From the NCBI GenBank assembly GCA_902792495.1, contig CADBAC010000002.1, forward strand, positions 1 to 21,097: a stretch of 21,097 bases of DNA, given 5' to 3'. Below, piece after piece: positions 1 through 7,818 of the stretch (within the stretch, counting starts at the first letter, position 1; each line of letters opens with the position of its first letter). The notes beneath the pieces were generated by a model. It was not told where the DNA came from and did not search any database. It was given only the letters and a program-made list of their open reading frames with translations. Both the position numbers and the translations under genes were made by a program. This stretch comes from Ruminococcus flavefaciens. GTDB taxonomy: Bacteria; Bacillota; Clostridia; Oscillospirales; Ruminococcaceae.

Positions 1-713
1 AGTTTGAGTTCATCGTCGGAGATATCCTTCTGAGGGCCTGCAATGTAGATGATCTTTGCATTGCCGGGGATAGCCTTTGTCTCGCTGAGGTCGATCTCCT
101 GAACGTCGTAGTTGTTGGTCTTGAGCTGTTTAGCGTAGATCTCATAGCTATCGGTTATGGACTTTTCACCGTGGCCCTGAAGGAAGTAGATAGTAGGGAG
201 AGAGCCGTTGGTGCAGGTCTCGATAGCGGCAGCGATGAGTTCTTCGCCTGCGTACTGGAAAGTACCGTCGGATGTGGTCTGGAATATCTTTGCGTGGTCG
301 ATACGCTTTGTGATATCGCCGCATCTTACGAAGATATCGCCGTTCTGTACCTTGAGCAGTCCGTCGTTGGAGAGGTCGTTTGCAAGGGAAGCGTCTGCGT
401 CAGGTTCAAAGTAAGTAACGTCGATGTTAGGACGTTCTTCAAGCTGTGTGAGTGTGTGATACAGCGAGAGAAATTCAGGTGCATCACGGAAATATTCCTT
501 CTTGGAGAGGAAGTATACGTCTATGTCCTTGTCGGATGTTTCATTCAGAAGCTGAGCGGTCTTTTCGTTGAGAGTGTATCTCTTGTTAGGTGTCATATCG
601 TAGACCTTGTCATAGTAGTTGACGATAAGGTTTATCGGTACGAAGATGACCAGAGTCAGCAGAGCGATAACGATGGCGATAGTGCCTGAGAAATTGAGCT
701 TTTTCTTTTCCAT
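1..713 (-). CDS. GldG-like ABC transport auxiliary membrane protein (partial)
   Basis: Reading the minus strand from the ATG at 713 gives an open frame of at least 237 codons that runs off the left edge, so the C-terminus is missing. The protein begins MEKKKLNFSGT and then has one hydrophobic segment (about residues 11-31), followed by a long soluble part containing FLSKKEYF and YFLQGHGEKS. That layout matches the GldG / ABC-type uncharacterised transport auxiliary family: an N-terminal membrane anchor with an extracytoplasmic domain that works with an ABC-2 permease. The stop of the permease lies 6 bp upstream, so the two are cotranscribed and probably form one complex. The transported substrate is unknown. 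A second membrane segment expected at the C-terminus cannot be checked here. The family call rests on the domain layout and the neighbours. Confidence 0.8.
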   Translation of the reverse strand, partial: MEKKKLNFSGTIAIVIALLTLVIFVPINLIVNYYDKVYDMTPNKRYTLNEKTAQLLNETSDKDIDVYFLSKKEYFRDAPEFLSLYHTLTQLEERPNIDVTYFEPDADASLANDLSNDGLLKVQNGDIFVRCGDITKRIDHAKIFQTTSDGTFQYAGEELIAAAIETCTNGSLPTIYFLQGHGEKSITDSYEIYAKQLKTNNYDVQEIDLSETKAIPGNAKIIYIAGPQKDISDDELK

Positions 714-719
714 CTCAGC

Positions 720-1454
720 TTACCCCCTTTTCCAGCGTCTTTTCTCGATGGAGATGTAGGTCCATACGAGATAGACAATAGTTGCAGAAGCAAAGAATAC
801 CAGATCGGAAAGGCGGATGAAGCCCTGTGAGAAGTAGGCGAATCTTGGCTGTGCGGCAAATGCGTAGAGAACTGACTGAAGCTTGGGATACTGTGAGATG
901 AAAGCAGTATTTGCAAAGTCGTCAAGGAAGAGTACAGCGAACATGACTATCTCTCCGATGATAGCGGCTATGATGGAGTTCTCGGTGAATGAGGAAATGA
1001 GCATACCCAGTGCAATGAACATCATTCCCCATGAGAAGATACCGATATAAGCGCAGATAAGCTGGCTTATAACGACTTCACCGTTGAGGGCTGTGATGAT
1101 CGGGTATACAAGTGTGCCTGCAAGCATGAAGATGTAAACGGTCATATTTGCGAGGAACTTTGCGATAACTATTTTAAGTACGCTGACAGGTGATGTCATC
1201 AGCAGAACTTCCGTGCCGAATTTTCTTTCATCAGCGAATGTACGCATTGTAAGGATCGGCAGCAGGAATATGAAGTAGAGCGTTACGTTGTAGAATACTT
1301 CGGTGAATGAGAACTTCATTGTGTTGGAAGAATCGATACTTCCGATGGCAACACCGAAGATGTAAGTGAACAGCAGCATGAAGAGAGCCGCTATAGCATA
1401 GGCGAAAGGAGTGTAGAAAAACGACTGCAGCTCCTTCTTATAAATAGGAAACAT
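720..1454 (-). CDS. ABC-2 type permease (GldF-like)
   Basis: This 244-residue integral membrane protein has about six hydrophobic segments, the first near residues 14-38. It starts MFPIYKKELQSFF, the short amphipathic N-terminus typical of ABC-2 permeases, and has the loop TMRTFADERKFGTEVLLMTSP. The phrase R-x-x-DERK-x-GT-x-E-L-L is a recognisable feature of GldF/NosY-type export permeases. The start overlaps the stop of the ATPase gene by one base (TAATG), so translation is probably coupled. It should form the membrane channel of an exporter energised by the ATPase encoded just upstream. The substrate cannot be inferred. If the ATPase is truly broken by the TGA described in the next entry, this permease would lack its dedicated energy source. 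Confidence 0.88.
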   Translation of the reverse strand: MFPIYKKELQSFFYTPFAYAIAALFMLLFTYIFGVAIGSIDSSNTMKFSFTEVFYNVTLYFIFLLPILTMRTFADERKFGTEVLLMTSPVSVLKIVIAKFLANMTVYIFMLAGTLVYPIITALNGEVVISQLICAYIGIFSWGMMFIALGMLISSFTENSIIAAIIGEIVMFAVLFLDDFANTAFISQYPKLQSVLYAFAAQPRFAYFSQGFIRLSDLVFFASATIVYLVWTYISIEKRRWKRG

Positions 1455-2509
1455 TACTCATTTTCCTCCTTTTCTTCAGAATCGGCTTCAGCATCTTTGC
1501 TTTCTGCGGCATCTGTATTTCCGGTTTCGGGAACGATCTCGTTGAGGAGCTCGTCAACTGACTTTTTCTGGACAGGCCTGTTGATAAGTTCGGTGAATAC
1601 CTTTTCAAGGTTGGGCTTGTCGGTGTAGACCTCAAGCACGCTTATCTGGTTCTTGAGGCAGTCAGCCAGCAGCTTTTCCTGTATCTGGTCGGCATTTCCG
1701 CTGAGCTTGACGGTGAATGATGTGATATTGTTGCCCTCGTCAACAGCTTCGGTGATCTCGGATACACCGTCTGCAACTCCTATGATAGCGGCTGCGGCAG
1801 CCTTGCTTCCTGCGCACCTGATGTGGAGGACAGAGGAGTCGTTGAAGGACTTTTCAAGGTTCTCGATGGTGTCGATTGCACGGATGTCGCCCTTGTTGAT
1901 GATAACGACACGGTCACACACCGCACTTACCTCACTGAGGATATGGGAGCTGAAAATCACTGAATGCTCCTTCTTCAGATCCTTGATGATGCTTCTTACT
2001 TCGATGACCTGATTTGGGTCGAGACCTACAGTAGGCTCATCGAGAATGAGAAACTTTGGGTTGCCGAGGAGTGCCTGGGCAAATCCCACACGCTGCTTGT
2101 AACCTTTTGAAAGGTTGCGTATCAGCTTGTTCTGAACGTCCGTGATCTTCAGAAGAGCCATTACACGATCCATTTCGCTCTTCTTTTCCTTGCCCTTGAT
2201 ACCTTTGAGGCCTGCTCAGAAATCCAGATATTCCCTGACTTTCATATCGGGATAGACAGGCGGTATCTCGGGGAGATAACCGATGTTTCTCTTGGCTTTT
2301 ACAGGATTTTCAGTTATGTCGTCTCCGCAGATGGTGACTTTTCCTCCGCTCATCGGGAGGTAGCCTGCGATCATGTTCATGGTCGTTGATTTGCCCGCAC
2401 CGTTAGGTCCGAGAAAACCGAGGATCTCATTATCGTTTATTGTAAAGCTAATGTCATTTACAGCACGGTTATTGCCGTAGAACTTAGTCAGATTTTCAAT
2501 AGTAATCAT
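1454..2509 (-). pseudogene. ABC transporter ATPase (GldA/CcmA-type) interrupted by an in-frame TGA
   Basis: Two open frames (2509-2216 and 2173-1454) lie in the same reading frame and together make a 352-codon gene. The N-terminal part has Walker A (GPNGAGKST, residues 34-42) and ends VREYLDF. After one TGA codon (plus-strand 2216-2218, codon 98) the frame continues AGLKGIKG and then gives the signature LSKGYKQRV (from residue 133), Walker B with LILDEP (154-159) and the switch histidine in SSH (189). All motifs have normal order and spacing, so nothing but the TGA disrupts it. The C-terminal tail is acidic and rich in Glu/Asp. The start has an AGGAG site 6-8 bp upstream. Other genes here (fmt, priA, rsgA) end in TGA, so the code is standard. 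The TGA is either a true nonsense mutation, a one-base sequencing or assembly error (for example a Cys TGC/TGT or Trp TGG codon), or a readthrough site. As written, the product would be a 97-residue fragment without Walker B, possibly with reinitiation at the ATG at 2173. Confidence 0.85.
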
Positions 2510-2580
2510 GAGCTTCTCCTTTCATTTGTATAATATTGACTATGACAGAAAAATACTGTGCTAAAGTATACAATTACTCT

Positions 2581-2609
2581 ATCATAGCATACTGTTTTAT
2601 TATCGCAGA
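2581..2609 (-). promoter_or_regulatory. Possible extended -10 promoter for the ABC operon
   Basis: On the minus strand, TATGAT (2586-2581) is preceded by TG one base further upstream (2589-2588), giving an extended -10 element about 70 bp before the ATPase start. The matching -35 region (around 2604-2610) is poor. It is the best candidate I can see for the leftward operon, but it is weak. Confidence 0.3.
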
Positions 2610-2922
2610 ATAATATTAATGTGAGATGAACAAAATGTGAACAAAATGTTAAATGACGATTTTGCGTCCCACATCCGATTCCTGCCTCATTGTAATTATC
2701 ATGATAAATATTATATCTATTCTGTGTGGAATTTGTGAAAGATTATTGTAAAGGGAATGAATCTTATTTACTTTTATTAAAAATAATAAAAAATTCATCA
2801 AATCGCAACTTATGAAAAATCAGCAACTTTTGAGCGGTGGACAAAATGTACAAAAAGCGGTATTCCAATGTGTGCATTGCACCAAAAATAACCTTAAGCC
2901 CTGCTGAAAACTTTTTAAACTG

Positions 2923-2951
2923 TTGACATGAATTGAAATGTGGAATATAAT
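2923..2951 (+). promoter_or_regulatory. Consensus sigma-A promoter of the GH48 gene
   Basis: TTGACA (2923-2928) and TATAAT (2946-2951) are separated by exactly 17 bp, a perfect match to the vegetative sigma-A consensus. Transcription should begin near 2958, leaving about 230 nt of untranslated leader before the GH48 start. Such an exact promoter fits strong expression of a major cellulase. Any regulation must then come from upstream operators or from the leader. Confidence 0.85.
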
Positions 2952-2957
2952 TATCTT

Positions 2958-3190
2958 GAAAATAGTTTGAGAATTGTGTGTTTATAATGTGATATAAACA
3001 CGCAGTGTATGAGTATTTTCATATACGGTTTTCGTCACGGGTGTGCTGTGATGATGACGGAAAACGGCTGATAACGGAGCATATTAGGTGAGTCCTGTTC
3101 CTCAGCTTTTTCTTTATTCTGCAAAGTCTCCGGTGTACGGGAACGAAACCTTTTTAACCACATCACATTATTATGAGAGGGGTAATACTA
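2958..3190 (+). promoter_or_regulatory. Structured 5' leader of the GH48 mRNA (candidate cis-acting RNA)
   Basis: The predicted leader contains three successive inverted repeats. Hairpin 1 pairs 2976-2986 with 2993-3003 (core GTGTTTATA with TATAAACAC, loop of six). Hairpin 2 is weaker and pairs GTA and TGA (3007-3012) with TCA and TAC (3019-3026), with a two-base bulge. Hairpin 3 pairs 3027-3037 with 3055-3066 (GTTTTCGTCA with TGACGGAAAAC, one bulged G), around a 17-base loop. A T-rich run follows near 3107-3118. The RBS GAGAGGGG lies at 3175-3182. I recognise no known riboswitch class. The structure could stabilise the mRNA, attenuate transcription or bind a regulator, and the sequence does not decide between these. 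Confidence 0.5.
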
Positions 3191-5668
3191 ATGATAAGCA
3201 AAAAGACAAAGGCTCTCGCTGCTGGTATCCTTTCAGCAGCAATGACAGCTACAGCTGTTATCCCAGCAGTTTCTTCAGCAGCTCCTACTGCTGAGGCTCA
3301 GAAGTCAAACGACAGCTACATCCATATGTTCGAGTCACTCTATGATGACGTTATGACAAACGGTATCGATAACGGCTTCATGAGCAAGCAGAACAACGGC
3401 GCTAAGAAGTTCGGTATTCCTTACCACGCTGTAGAGACACTCGTTGTTGAGGCTCCTGACTACGGTCACGAGACAACTTCCGAGGCTATGTCATACATCG
3501 TATGGATGGCTGCTATGCACGATGCACTCGTTGCTAAGGGCCAGACAACAGGCGGCAATGACCTGGCTGACGCTTGGAAGATTCTGGAGGCTATGATCCC
3601 TGGTTGGTCAACAGCTCACGGCAGATCCGATATCGAGTACGGTTCAATCTGGGAGCAGGAAAGACTCAAGGCTGATACAGCTGCTGAAGGCGACTCTCCT
3701 AAGGATTATCCTACAGAGCAGCCTAACGTAGATGCTATCAACCCAATGTACGATGCATTCAAGTCTGCATACGGTTCAGATAACGGTTACTACCTTATGA
3801 ACTGGCTCGCTGACGTTGATGACTGGTACGGATTCAGCAAGGGCACTAAGGGTGAAGGCAAGTTCACATTCATCAATACCTTCCAGAGAGGTGAGGAAGA
3901 GTCTTGTTTCGAGACAGTTCCTGCTCCTTGTCTTGAAGAGCTTAAGTGGGGTATGGAGAGCACTGATAAGGATAACGGTAACGGTATCAAGGCTATCTTC
4001 AACGGTAAGGACAAGGTTCCTGCTCAGTACTCATTCACAAACGCTCCTGACGCTGAGGACCGTGCTATCCAGGCTATCTACTTCGCTAACCAGAACGGCG
4101 TAGACTGCGGAGAGATCTCAGCTCTCGCAGGTAAGATGGGTGACCAGTGCCGTAACGATATGTTCGATAAGTATTACAAGGCTATCGCTAAGGATACTAC
4201 TATCAGATCTGAGTCTGCCGGCATGAAGTCAAAGCACTACCTCATGGCTTGGTATACAGCTTGGGGCGGAGCTCTCACAGCTTCTTACGGTAACTACAAG
4301 TGGGCTTGGCAGATCGGCTGCTCACATTCACATCAGTTCTATCAGAACCCACTCGCTGCTTATGGTCTTCTCTATGATAAGAACATCAACAGCGGTATGA
4401 AGGCTAAGGACGCTGACGAAGACTACACAGAGTCACTCAAGAGACAGATCGAAATGTACCTCTGGCTCCAGTCTGTTGAAGGTCCTTTCGCTGGTGGTTG
4501 TACAAACTCATATAAGGGACGTTACGAGGAATATCCTGCTGATCTCCCAATATTCTATGACATGGTATTCGTTGCTCACCCTGTTTACGCTGACCCGGGT
4601 TCAAACCACTGGATCGGTAACCAGGTATGGTCAACTCAGCGTCTTGCTGAACTTTACTACTATGTAAAGAAGAATGGCGATCAGTCCAACATCAAGCCCG
4701 GCGGAATGAGCCTCGAGGACGCTCTCGATGCACTCCTCAAGAGATGGATCGACTGGTTCGAGGAGAACACTCACTTCGATTACACAACACCAGACGGCGA
4801 TACTCTTGAATATTGTATCCCATCTAACCTCGACTGGGGTAAGGGCGGTCACCACACTGATCCTGACTGTGTTCCTGATACATGGACAGGTACATACAAT
4901 CCTGACGGCAACAAGAAGCTCCACGCTACAATCACAGGTTATGGCCAGGGCGACTACGGTTGTGTATCTTCACTCTGTAATACACTTATCTACTACGCAG
5001 CTGCAAAGGGCGTAGATGCTAAGTACGCTCAGGAAGAGGGTACAACAACTGAAGAGAAGGCTCTCTATCTTGCTAACAAGCTCCTCACAAAGCAGTATAA
5101 TGCCGGCCGTGACGAGAAGAGCCTCGGATTCAAGGATCACAACGGTTCACTCAAGAGAATCTTCACTGAGGAAGTTTATATTCCTGATTACTATAGCGGT
5201 AAAATGCCTGATGAATCAGAGCTCAAGCCGGGTGCTACATTCAGCTCTATCCGTAAGAGCTACGAAAATGATAAGATGTGGCAGGATTGTAAGGCTGTAT
5301 TTGATGCAACAGGCGGTACAGATGATTACGAGTACACACTCCACAGATTCTGGCACGCTGGTGATGCTATCATGGCATACGGCGGAATGGCTCTGCTCTA
5401 TCCTACTGTTGAGCCTTGGGATCCAACTAAGGGTGGTGGCAATGATACACCTGAGGTAACAACTACAGCTGCTCCTGAGACAACTACTAAGGCAACAGAG
5501 ACAACTGCTGCTGAGACAACTGCTTCTAACCCAAGCAAGTATTCACTTACTGAGCAGGGCAAGCTGAACGGTGACGTTAACAAGAACGGCGACGGTATCA
5601 CAAATGCTGACGCTCTCTCAATCCAGAAGTATAAGCTCGAACTCGTTAAGGAGCTCCCAGAGTCATAA
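3191..5668 (+). CDS. Secreted GH48 cellulase with a truncated dockerin
   Basis: This is a family-48 glycoside hydrolase, a processive exo-acting cellulase that releases cellobiose from chain ends and is usually the most abundant cellulosomal enzyme. The chosen ATG (3191) lies 8 bp after GAGAGGGG and begins a signal peptide (MISKKTKALAAG, hydrophobic core, cleavage near residues 30-37). An upstream in-frame ATG at 3173 precedes that RBS and is less likely. The product is 825 residues. The catalytic domain spans about residues 40-747 and contains VEAPDYGHETTSEAMSY. E87 and E98 there have the same 11-residue spacing as the E44/E55 pair I recall for C. cellulolyticum Cel48F. A Thr/Glu/Ala-rich linker (about 748-779) leads to NPSKYSLTEQGKLNG and one Ca-binding F-hand-like repeat (about 794-816, GDVNKNGDGITNADAL). 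The first dockerin repeat is missing. No CBM is visible. The gene stands alone, with its own promoter and terminator. Confidence 0.96.
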   Translation: MISKKTKALAAGILSAAMTATAVIPAVSSAAPTAEAQKSNDSYIHMFESLYDDVMTNGIDNGFMSKQNNGAKKFGIPYHAVETLVVEAPDYGHETTSEAMSYIVWMAAMHDALVAKGQTTGGNDLADAWKILEAMIPGWSTAHGRSDIEYGSIWEQERLKADTAAEGDSPKDYPTEQPNVDAINPMYDAFKSAYGSDNGYYLMNWLADVDDWYGFSKGTKGEGKFTFINTFQRGEEESCFETVPAPCLEELKWGMESTDKDNGNGIKAIFNGKDKVPAQYSFTNAPDAEDRAIQAIYFANQNGVDCGEISALAGKMGDQCRNDMFDKYYKAIAKDTTIRSESAGMKSKHYLMAWYTAWGGALTASYGNYKWAWQIGCSHSHQFYQNPLAAYGLLYDKNINSGMKAKDADEDYTESLKRQIEMYLWLQSVEGPFAGGCTNSYKGRYEEYPADLPIFYDMVFVAHPVYADPGSNHWIGNQVWSTQRLAELYYYVKKNGDQSNIKPGGMSLEDALDALLKRWIDWFEENTHFDYTTPDGDTLEYCIPSNLDWGKGGHHTDPDCVPDTWTGTYNPDGNKKLHATITGYGQGDYGCVSSLCNTLIYYAAAKGVDAKYAQEEGTTTEEKALYLANKLLTKQYNAGRDEKSLGFKDHNGSLKRIFTEEVYIPDYYSGKMPDESELKPGATFSSIRKSYENDKMWQDCKAVFDATGGTDDYEYTLHRFWHAGDAIMAYGGMALLYPTVEPWDPTKGGGNDTPEVTTTAAPETTTKATETTAAETTASNPSKYSLTEQGKLNGDVNKNGDGITNADALSIQKYKLELVKELPES

Positions 5669-5698
5669 TCTTCTGAAAATAATTTGTCCAAACGATTT

Positions 5699-5730
5699 AA
5701 GAGGACGCTTCGGCGTCCTCTTTTTATTTT
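5699..5730 (+). terminator. Rho-independent terminator of the GH48 gene
   Basis: A perfect 10-bp stem (AAGAGGACGC 5699-5708 with GCGTCCTCTT 5713-5722) closes on a TTCG loop between C and G, the extra-stable UUCG tetraloop. A T-rich tail follows (TTTTTATTTT, 5721-5730). It begins 30 bp after the GH48 stop and isolates that gene from the yicC operon. Confidence 0.95.
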
Positions 5731-5740
5731 CTGAAACCCC

Positions 5741-5769
5741 TTGCAATTCCTGACGGGAAGTGGTATAAT
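5741..5769 (+). promoter_or_regulatory. Sigma-A promoter of the yicC operon
   Basis: TTGCAA (5741-5746) and TATAAT (5764-5769) are 17 bp apart, and TG at 5761-5762 supplies an extended -10. It lies just after the GH48 terminator and about 50 bp before the yicC start. It probably drives the long rightward housekeeping run. Confidence 0.85.
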
Positions 5770-5821
5770 AATATAATAGCATAGTTATGCGAAAAAATAT
5801 ATACAGAAAGCAGGAGATACC

Positions 5822-6700
5822 GTGCTGAAAAGTATGACAGGCTACGGCCGAGCACAGAAAATACTGAACGGACGTGATATCCTCGTTGAGATACGTTCCG
5901 TTAATCATAGGTACTATGAATATTCTTCAAGGATCCCCCGCACTTACAGCTATATCGACGAAAAGTTAAAGGCTCTCCTCAAGAATTCCATATCCAGAGG
6001 TAAGGTCGAAGCGGCCGTTACCATCAATAACATAGAGGGAAAAGATACCGAGATCGCTATCAACAAGGGCGTGGCTGAAGGCTATGTTGCTGCTCTCAGA
6101 AGCGTTTCCGAAGAACTCAAACTTGCTGATGATCTCTCACTCTCAAAGCTTATGAAGCTTCCCGATATCTTCACTGTCCAGAAAACTCCCGACGATGAAG
6201 AACAGGTCTGGAACGACGTTGCAGAAGTCGCTCAGGAAGCTGTTGATAAATTCGTTGAGATGCGCAGCACCGAGGGTGAGCGCCTCAAAAATGATATCAC
6301 CGAAAAAGCTGACGGCATTCTCAGAATGGTCATGGAGGTGGAGAGACTTTCTCCCATCACTGTTGAAAATTACAGAAACCGCCTGTATAAGAAGCTGAGC
6401 GAAGTGCTGGAAAATAAGGACATCGACGAGCAGAGGATACTCACCGAGGCTGCTATTTTCTCCGAAAAGATCGCTGTTGACGAGGAAACTGTCCGCCTCC
6501 GCAGCCATATCTCCCAGCTGAAAAATATGCTGAGATCCAACGAGGCTGTGGGAAGAAAGCTTGATTTCATCGTTCAGGAAATGAACCGTGAGGTGAATAC
6601 CATCGGTTCAAAGGCTCAGGACCTCAATATCACCAAGATAGTTGTGGATATGAAGGCCGAGATCGAGAAGATCCGTGAACAGATCCAGAATATCGAATAA
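5822..6700 (+). CDS. yicC: YicC family endoribonuclease
   Basis: The 292-residue product begins MLKSMTGYGRA, the hallmark N-terminus of the YicC/YloC family, and ends with the family's conserved part (LDFIVQEMNREVNTIGSK ... KAEIEKIREQIQNIE). YicC proteins are stress-related endoribonucleases that act on RNA and small RNAs. The start is GTG, with AGGAGAT 4 bp upstream. Other candidate starts further in would remove the conserved N-terminus. It is the first gene after the operon promoter. The order yicC-remA-gmk-rpoZ is the standard Firmicutes arrangement (yloC-remA-gmk-rpoZ in Bacillus), which supports the call. Confidence 0.96.
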   Translation: MLKSMTGYGRAQKILNGRDILVEIRSVNHRYYEYSSRIPRTYSYIDEKLKALLKNSISRGKVEAAVTINNIEGKDTEIAINKGVAEGYVAALRSVSEELKLADDLSLSKLMKLPDIFTVQKTPDDEEQVWNDVAEVAQEAVDKFVEMRSTEGERLKNDITEKADGILRMVMEVERLSPITVENYRNRLYKKLSEVLENKDIDEQRILTEAAIFSEKIAVDEETVRLRSHISQLKNMLRSNEAVGRKLDFIVQEMNREVNTIGSKAQDLNITKIVVDMKAEIEKIREQIQNIE

Positions 6701-6703
6701 GCT

Positions 6704-6961
6704 ATGAAACTGGTAAATATAGGCTATGGAAATATGGTCTCCGCAGGTAGGATAATCTCCGTTGTAAGCCCCGAATCAGCGCCCATCAAGCGTCTGGTGC
6801 AGGAGGCCCGTGACAGCGGCAAGGCCATTGATGCCACTTTTGGAAGAAAGACAAGAGCGGTCCTTATCATGGACAGCGGACATATCGTCCTCTCGTCACT
6901 GATAACCGATACTCTTGCTGCAAGAATAAATGGTACCGGAGGTACAGAGGATAATGAATAA
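6704..6961 (+). CDS. remA: RemA-like DNA-binding regulator (DUF370)
   Basis: This 85-residue protein starts [20 protein letters not shown] and contains [25 protein letters not shown], all diagnostic of the DUF370/RemA family. In Bacillus subtilis RemA is a ring-forming DNA-binding protein that activates biofilm-matrix and osmoprotection genes. In Clostridia its targets are largely unknown. The gene begins 3 bp after the yicC stop without an obvious Shine-Dalgarno site, which suggests translational coupling. Its last codons overlap the start of gmk. The family assignment is firm. A role in matrix control in this organism is inference. Confidence 0.93.
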   Translation: MKLVNIGYGNMVSAGRIISVVSPESAPIKRLVQEARDSGKAIDATFGRKTRAVLIMDSGHIVLSSLITDTLAARINGTGGTEDNE

Positions 6962-7559
6962 AGGCAGACTTATTGTTTTTTCCGCTCCGTCAGGCTGCGG
7001 AAAGGGTACTATGCTGGAACAGATTCTCAAGGATGAGAAGTTCTGCGTTTCCGTTTCGGCTACTACAAGATCTCCCCGTGAGGGCGAGGTGAACGGCGTT
7101 AACTATCACTTCATCTCAAGAGATGAGTTCGAGCAGAGAGTTTCCGACGGCGGCTTCCTTGAATATGCGGAATACTGCGGAAATCTCTACGGAACTCCCA
7201 TGAAGGAAGTGAACGAGATGCTGGAAAAGGGCATGAATGTTATCCTCGAGATCGAGGTTCAGGGTGCTATCAAGGTCATGAACAAAAGACCCGATGCGCT
7301 TTCAATCTTCATCGCTCCTCCGTCCATTGCCGAACTCCGCAGACGTCTTCACAAGAGAGGCACAGAAACAGAAGATGTCATCGAGCAGCGTATCGCTCAG
7401 GCTTCAAACGAGGTCGCTCTTGCTGCAAAGTATGACTATATCATCGTGAACGATGCCCTTGAGGACGCTGTTGACGATTTCTTCCACGTTGTCCGTGCAG
7501 AACAGCTCAGATCAGACAAGAGACCTGAGATCATTGCGGACATTATCAAAAATTCGTAA
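6954..7559 (+). CDS. gmk: Guanylate kinase
   Basis: Guanylate kinase phosphorylates GMP to GDP with ATP, an essential step in purine nucleotide supply. The product is 201 residues with [19 protein letters not shown] (P-loop about residues 10-19), the GMP-binding [17 protein letters not shown] and the lid region ... RLHKRGTE, all standard for the family. The ATG at 6954 overlaps the remA stop (ATGAATAA) and follows AGAGG by 3 bp. An in-frame ATG at 6930 would add a non-conserved extension inside remA and is less likely. The length is typical. Confidence 0.97.
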   Translation: MNKGRLIVFSAPSGCGKGTMLEQILKDEKFCVSVSATTRSPREGEVNGVNYHFISRDEFEQRVSDGGFLEYAEYCGNLYGTPMKEVNEMLEKGMNVILEIEVQGAIKVMNKRPDALSIFIAPPSIAELRRRLHKRGTETEDVIEQRIAQASNEVALAAKYDYIIVNDALEDAVDDFFHVVRAEQLRSDKRPEIIADIIKNS

Positions 7560-7567
7560 GCCAACTG

Positions 7568-7583
7568 CACAGCTTATGCTGTG
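7568..7583 (+). other. Short intercistronic hairpin
   Basis: CACAGC (7568-7573) and GCTGTG (7578-7583) form a perfect 6-bp stem with a TTAT loop between gmk and rpoZ. No T-tract follows, so it is not a canonical terminator. It could mark an mRNA processing or stability point. It is small enough to be incidental. Confidence 0.45.
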
Positions 7584-7608
7584 AGAATATATAATAGAGG
7601 TGTATAAA

Positions 7609-7818
7609 ATGCTCAGACCTGCTGTAAATCAGATCATATCCAAGAACGAAAGCTGTTATTCACTTGTTATCGCTGTTGCAAAGCGTGCAAGAGAGATCGC
7701 TGACGAGCTCTACGCAAACGGCGAAACTCTTGAAGAAAAGCCTGTTAAGACCGCTGTTGAGGAGCTCGCAAGCGGCAAGTGCAAGATAGTCAACACTGCT
7801 CCACAGAATAACGAATAA
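7609..7818 (+). CDS. rpoZ: RNA polymerase omega subunit
   Basis: The 69-residue product has the omega signature MLRPAVNQIISKNESCYSLVIAVAKRAREIA, in which the SxYxLVxxxAKRAR core is conserved. Omega helps assemble RNA polymerase by binding the beta-prime subunit. The ATG at 7609 follows GAGGTG by 6 bp. The in-frame GTG at 7600 lies inside the RBS and is rejected. The stop shares a base with the priA start (TAATG). In Bacillus, coaBC lies between rpoZ and priA, and it is absent here. Confidence 0.94.
   Translation: MLRPAVNQIISKNESCYSLVIAVAKRAREIADELYANGETLEEKPVKTAVEELASGKCKIVNTAPQNNE

Larger units (their letters stand above)
2510..3190. other. AT-rich divergent intergenic region
   Basis: This stretch of about 680 bp separates the leftward ABC operon from the rightward GH48 gene, and I see no gene in it. 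It holds a tandem 11-bp repeat GAACAAAATGT (2628-2638 and 2639-2649) with a looser relative, GGACAAAATGTAC, at 2839-2851. It also has two perfect small palindromes: TTATCATGATAA (2696-2707) and GTGCA-T-TGCAC (2872-2882). The second lies about 40 bp upstream of the GH48 -35 box and is placed like an operator. The consensus GH48 promoter and a structured leader, listed separately, occupy the right third. No regulator-binding consensus that I know (such as a CcpA cre site) was found. Confidence 0.6.

Noticed and set aside
171..689. A 172-residue open frame on the plus strand
   Set aside because: It lies antisense to the GldG-like gene, whose minus-strand protein has a proper start, membrane anchor and neighbours. 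The plus-strand product has no recognisable domain or RBS.
2216..2218. TGA as a sense codon (selenocysteine or alternative code) in the ABC ATPase
   Set aside because: Other genes in the window end in TGA (priA, fmt, rsgA, rlmN), so the code is standard. I saw no SECIS-like hairpin directly after the codon, and the position is not a known selenocysteine site in ABC ATPases.
3100..3160. Possible cyclic-di-GMP (GEMM) riboswitch, because of GCAAAGTCTCCGG near 3121
   Set aside because: Only that short stretch resembles the motif. The preceding GGCAAACC-type arm and the tetraloop/receptor pairing are absent.
3088..3294. An open frame in the GH48 leader that could be a leader peptide
   Set aside because: Its start has no Shine-Dalgarno site, it runs into the signal peptide region in another frame, and the residues show no regulatory codon run.
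5460..5550. The Thr/Glu-rich stretch of GH48 as a CBM or membrane anchor
   Set aside because: It is low-complexity linker sequence (TTT, ETTA, AAPETTTK), with no aromatic pattern of a CBM and no sorting motif.
7587..7602. TATAAT at 7590-7595 as a promoter for rpoZ
   Set aside because: It lies directly against the RBS, leaving no room for a leader, and I see no -35 box at the right distance.
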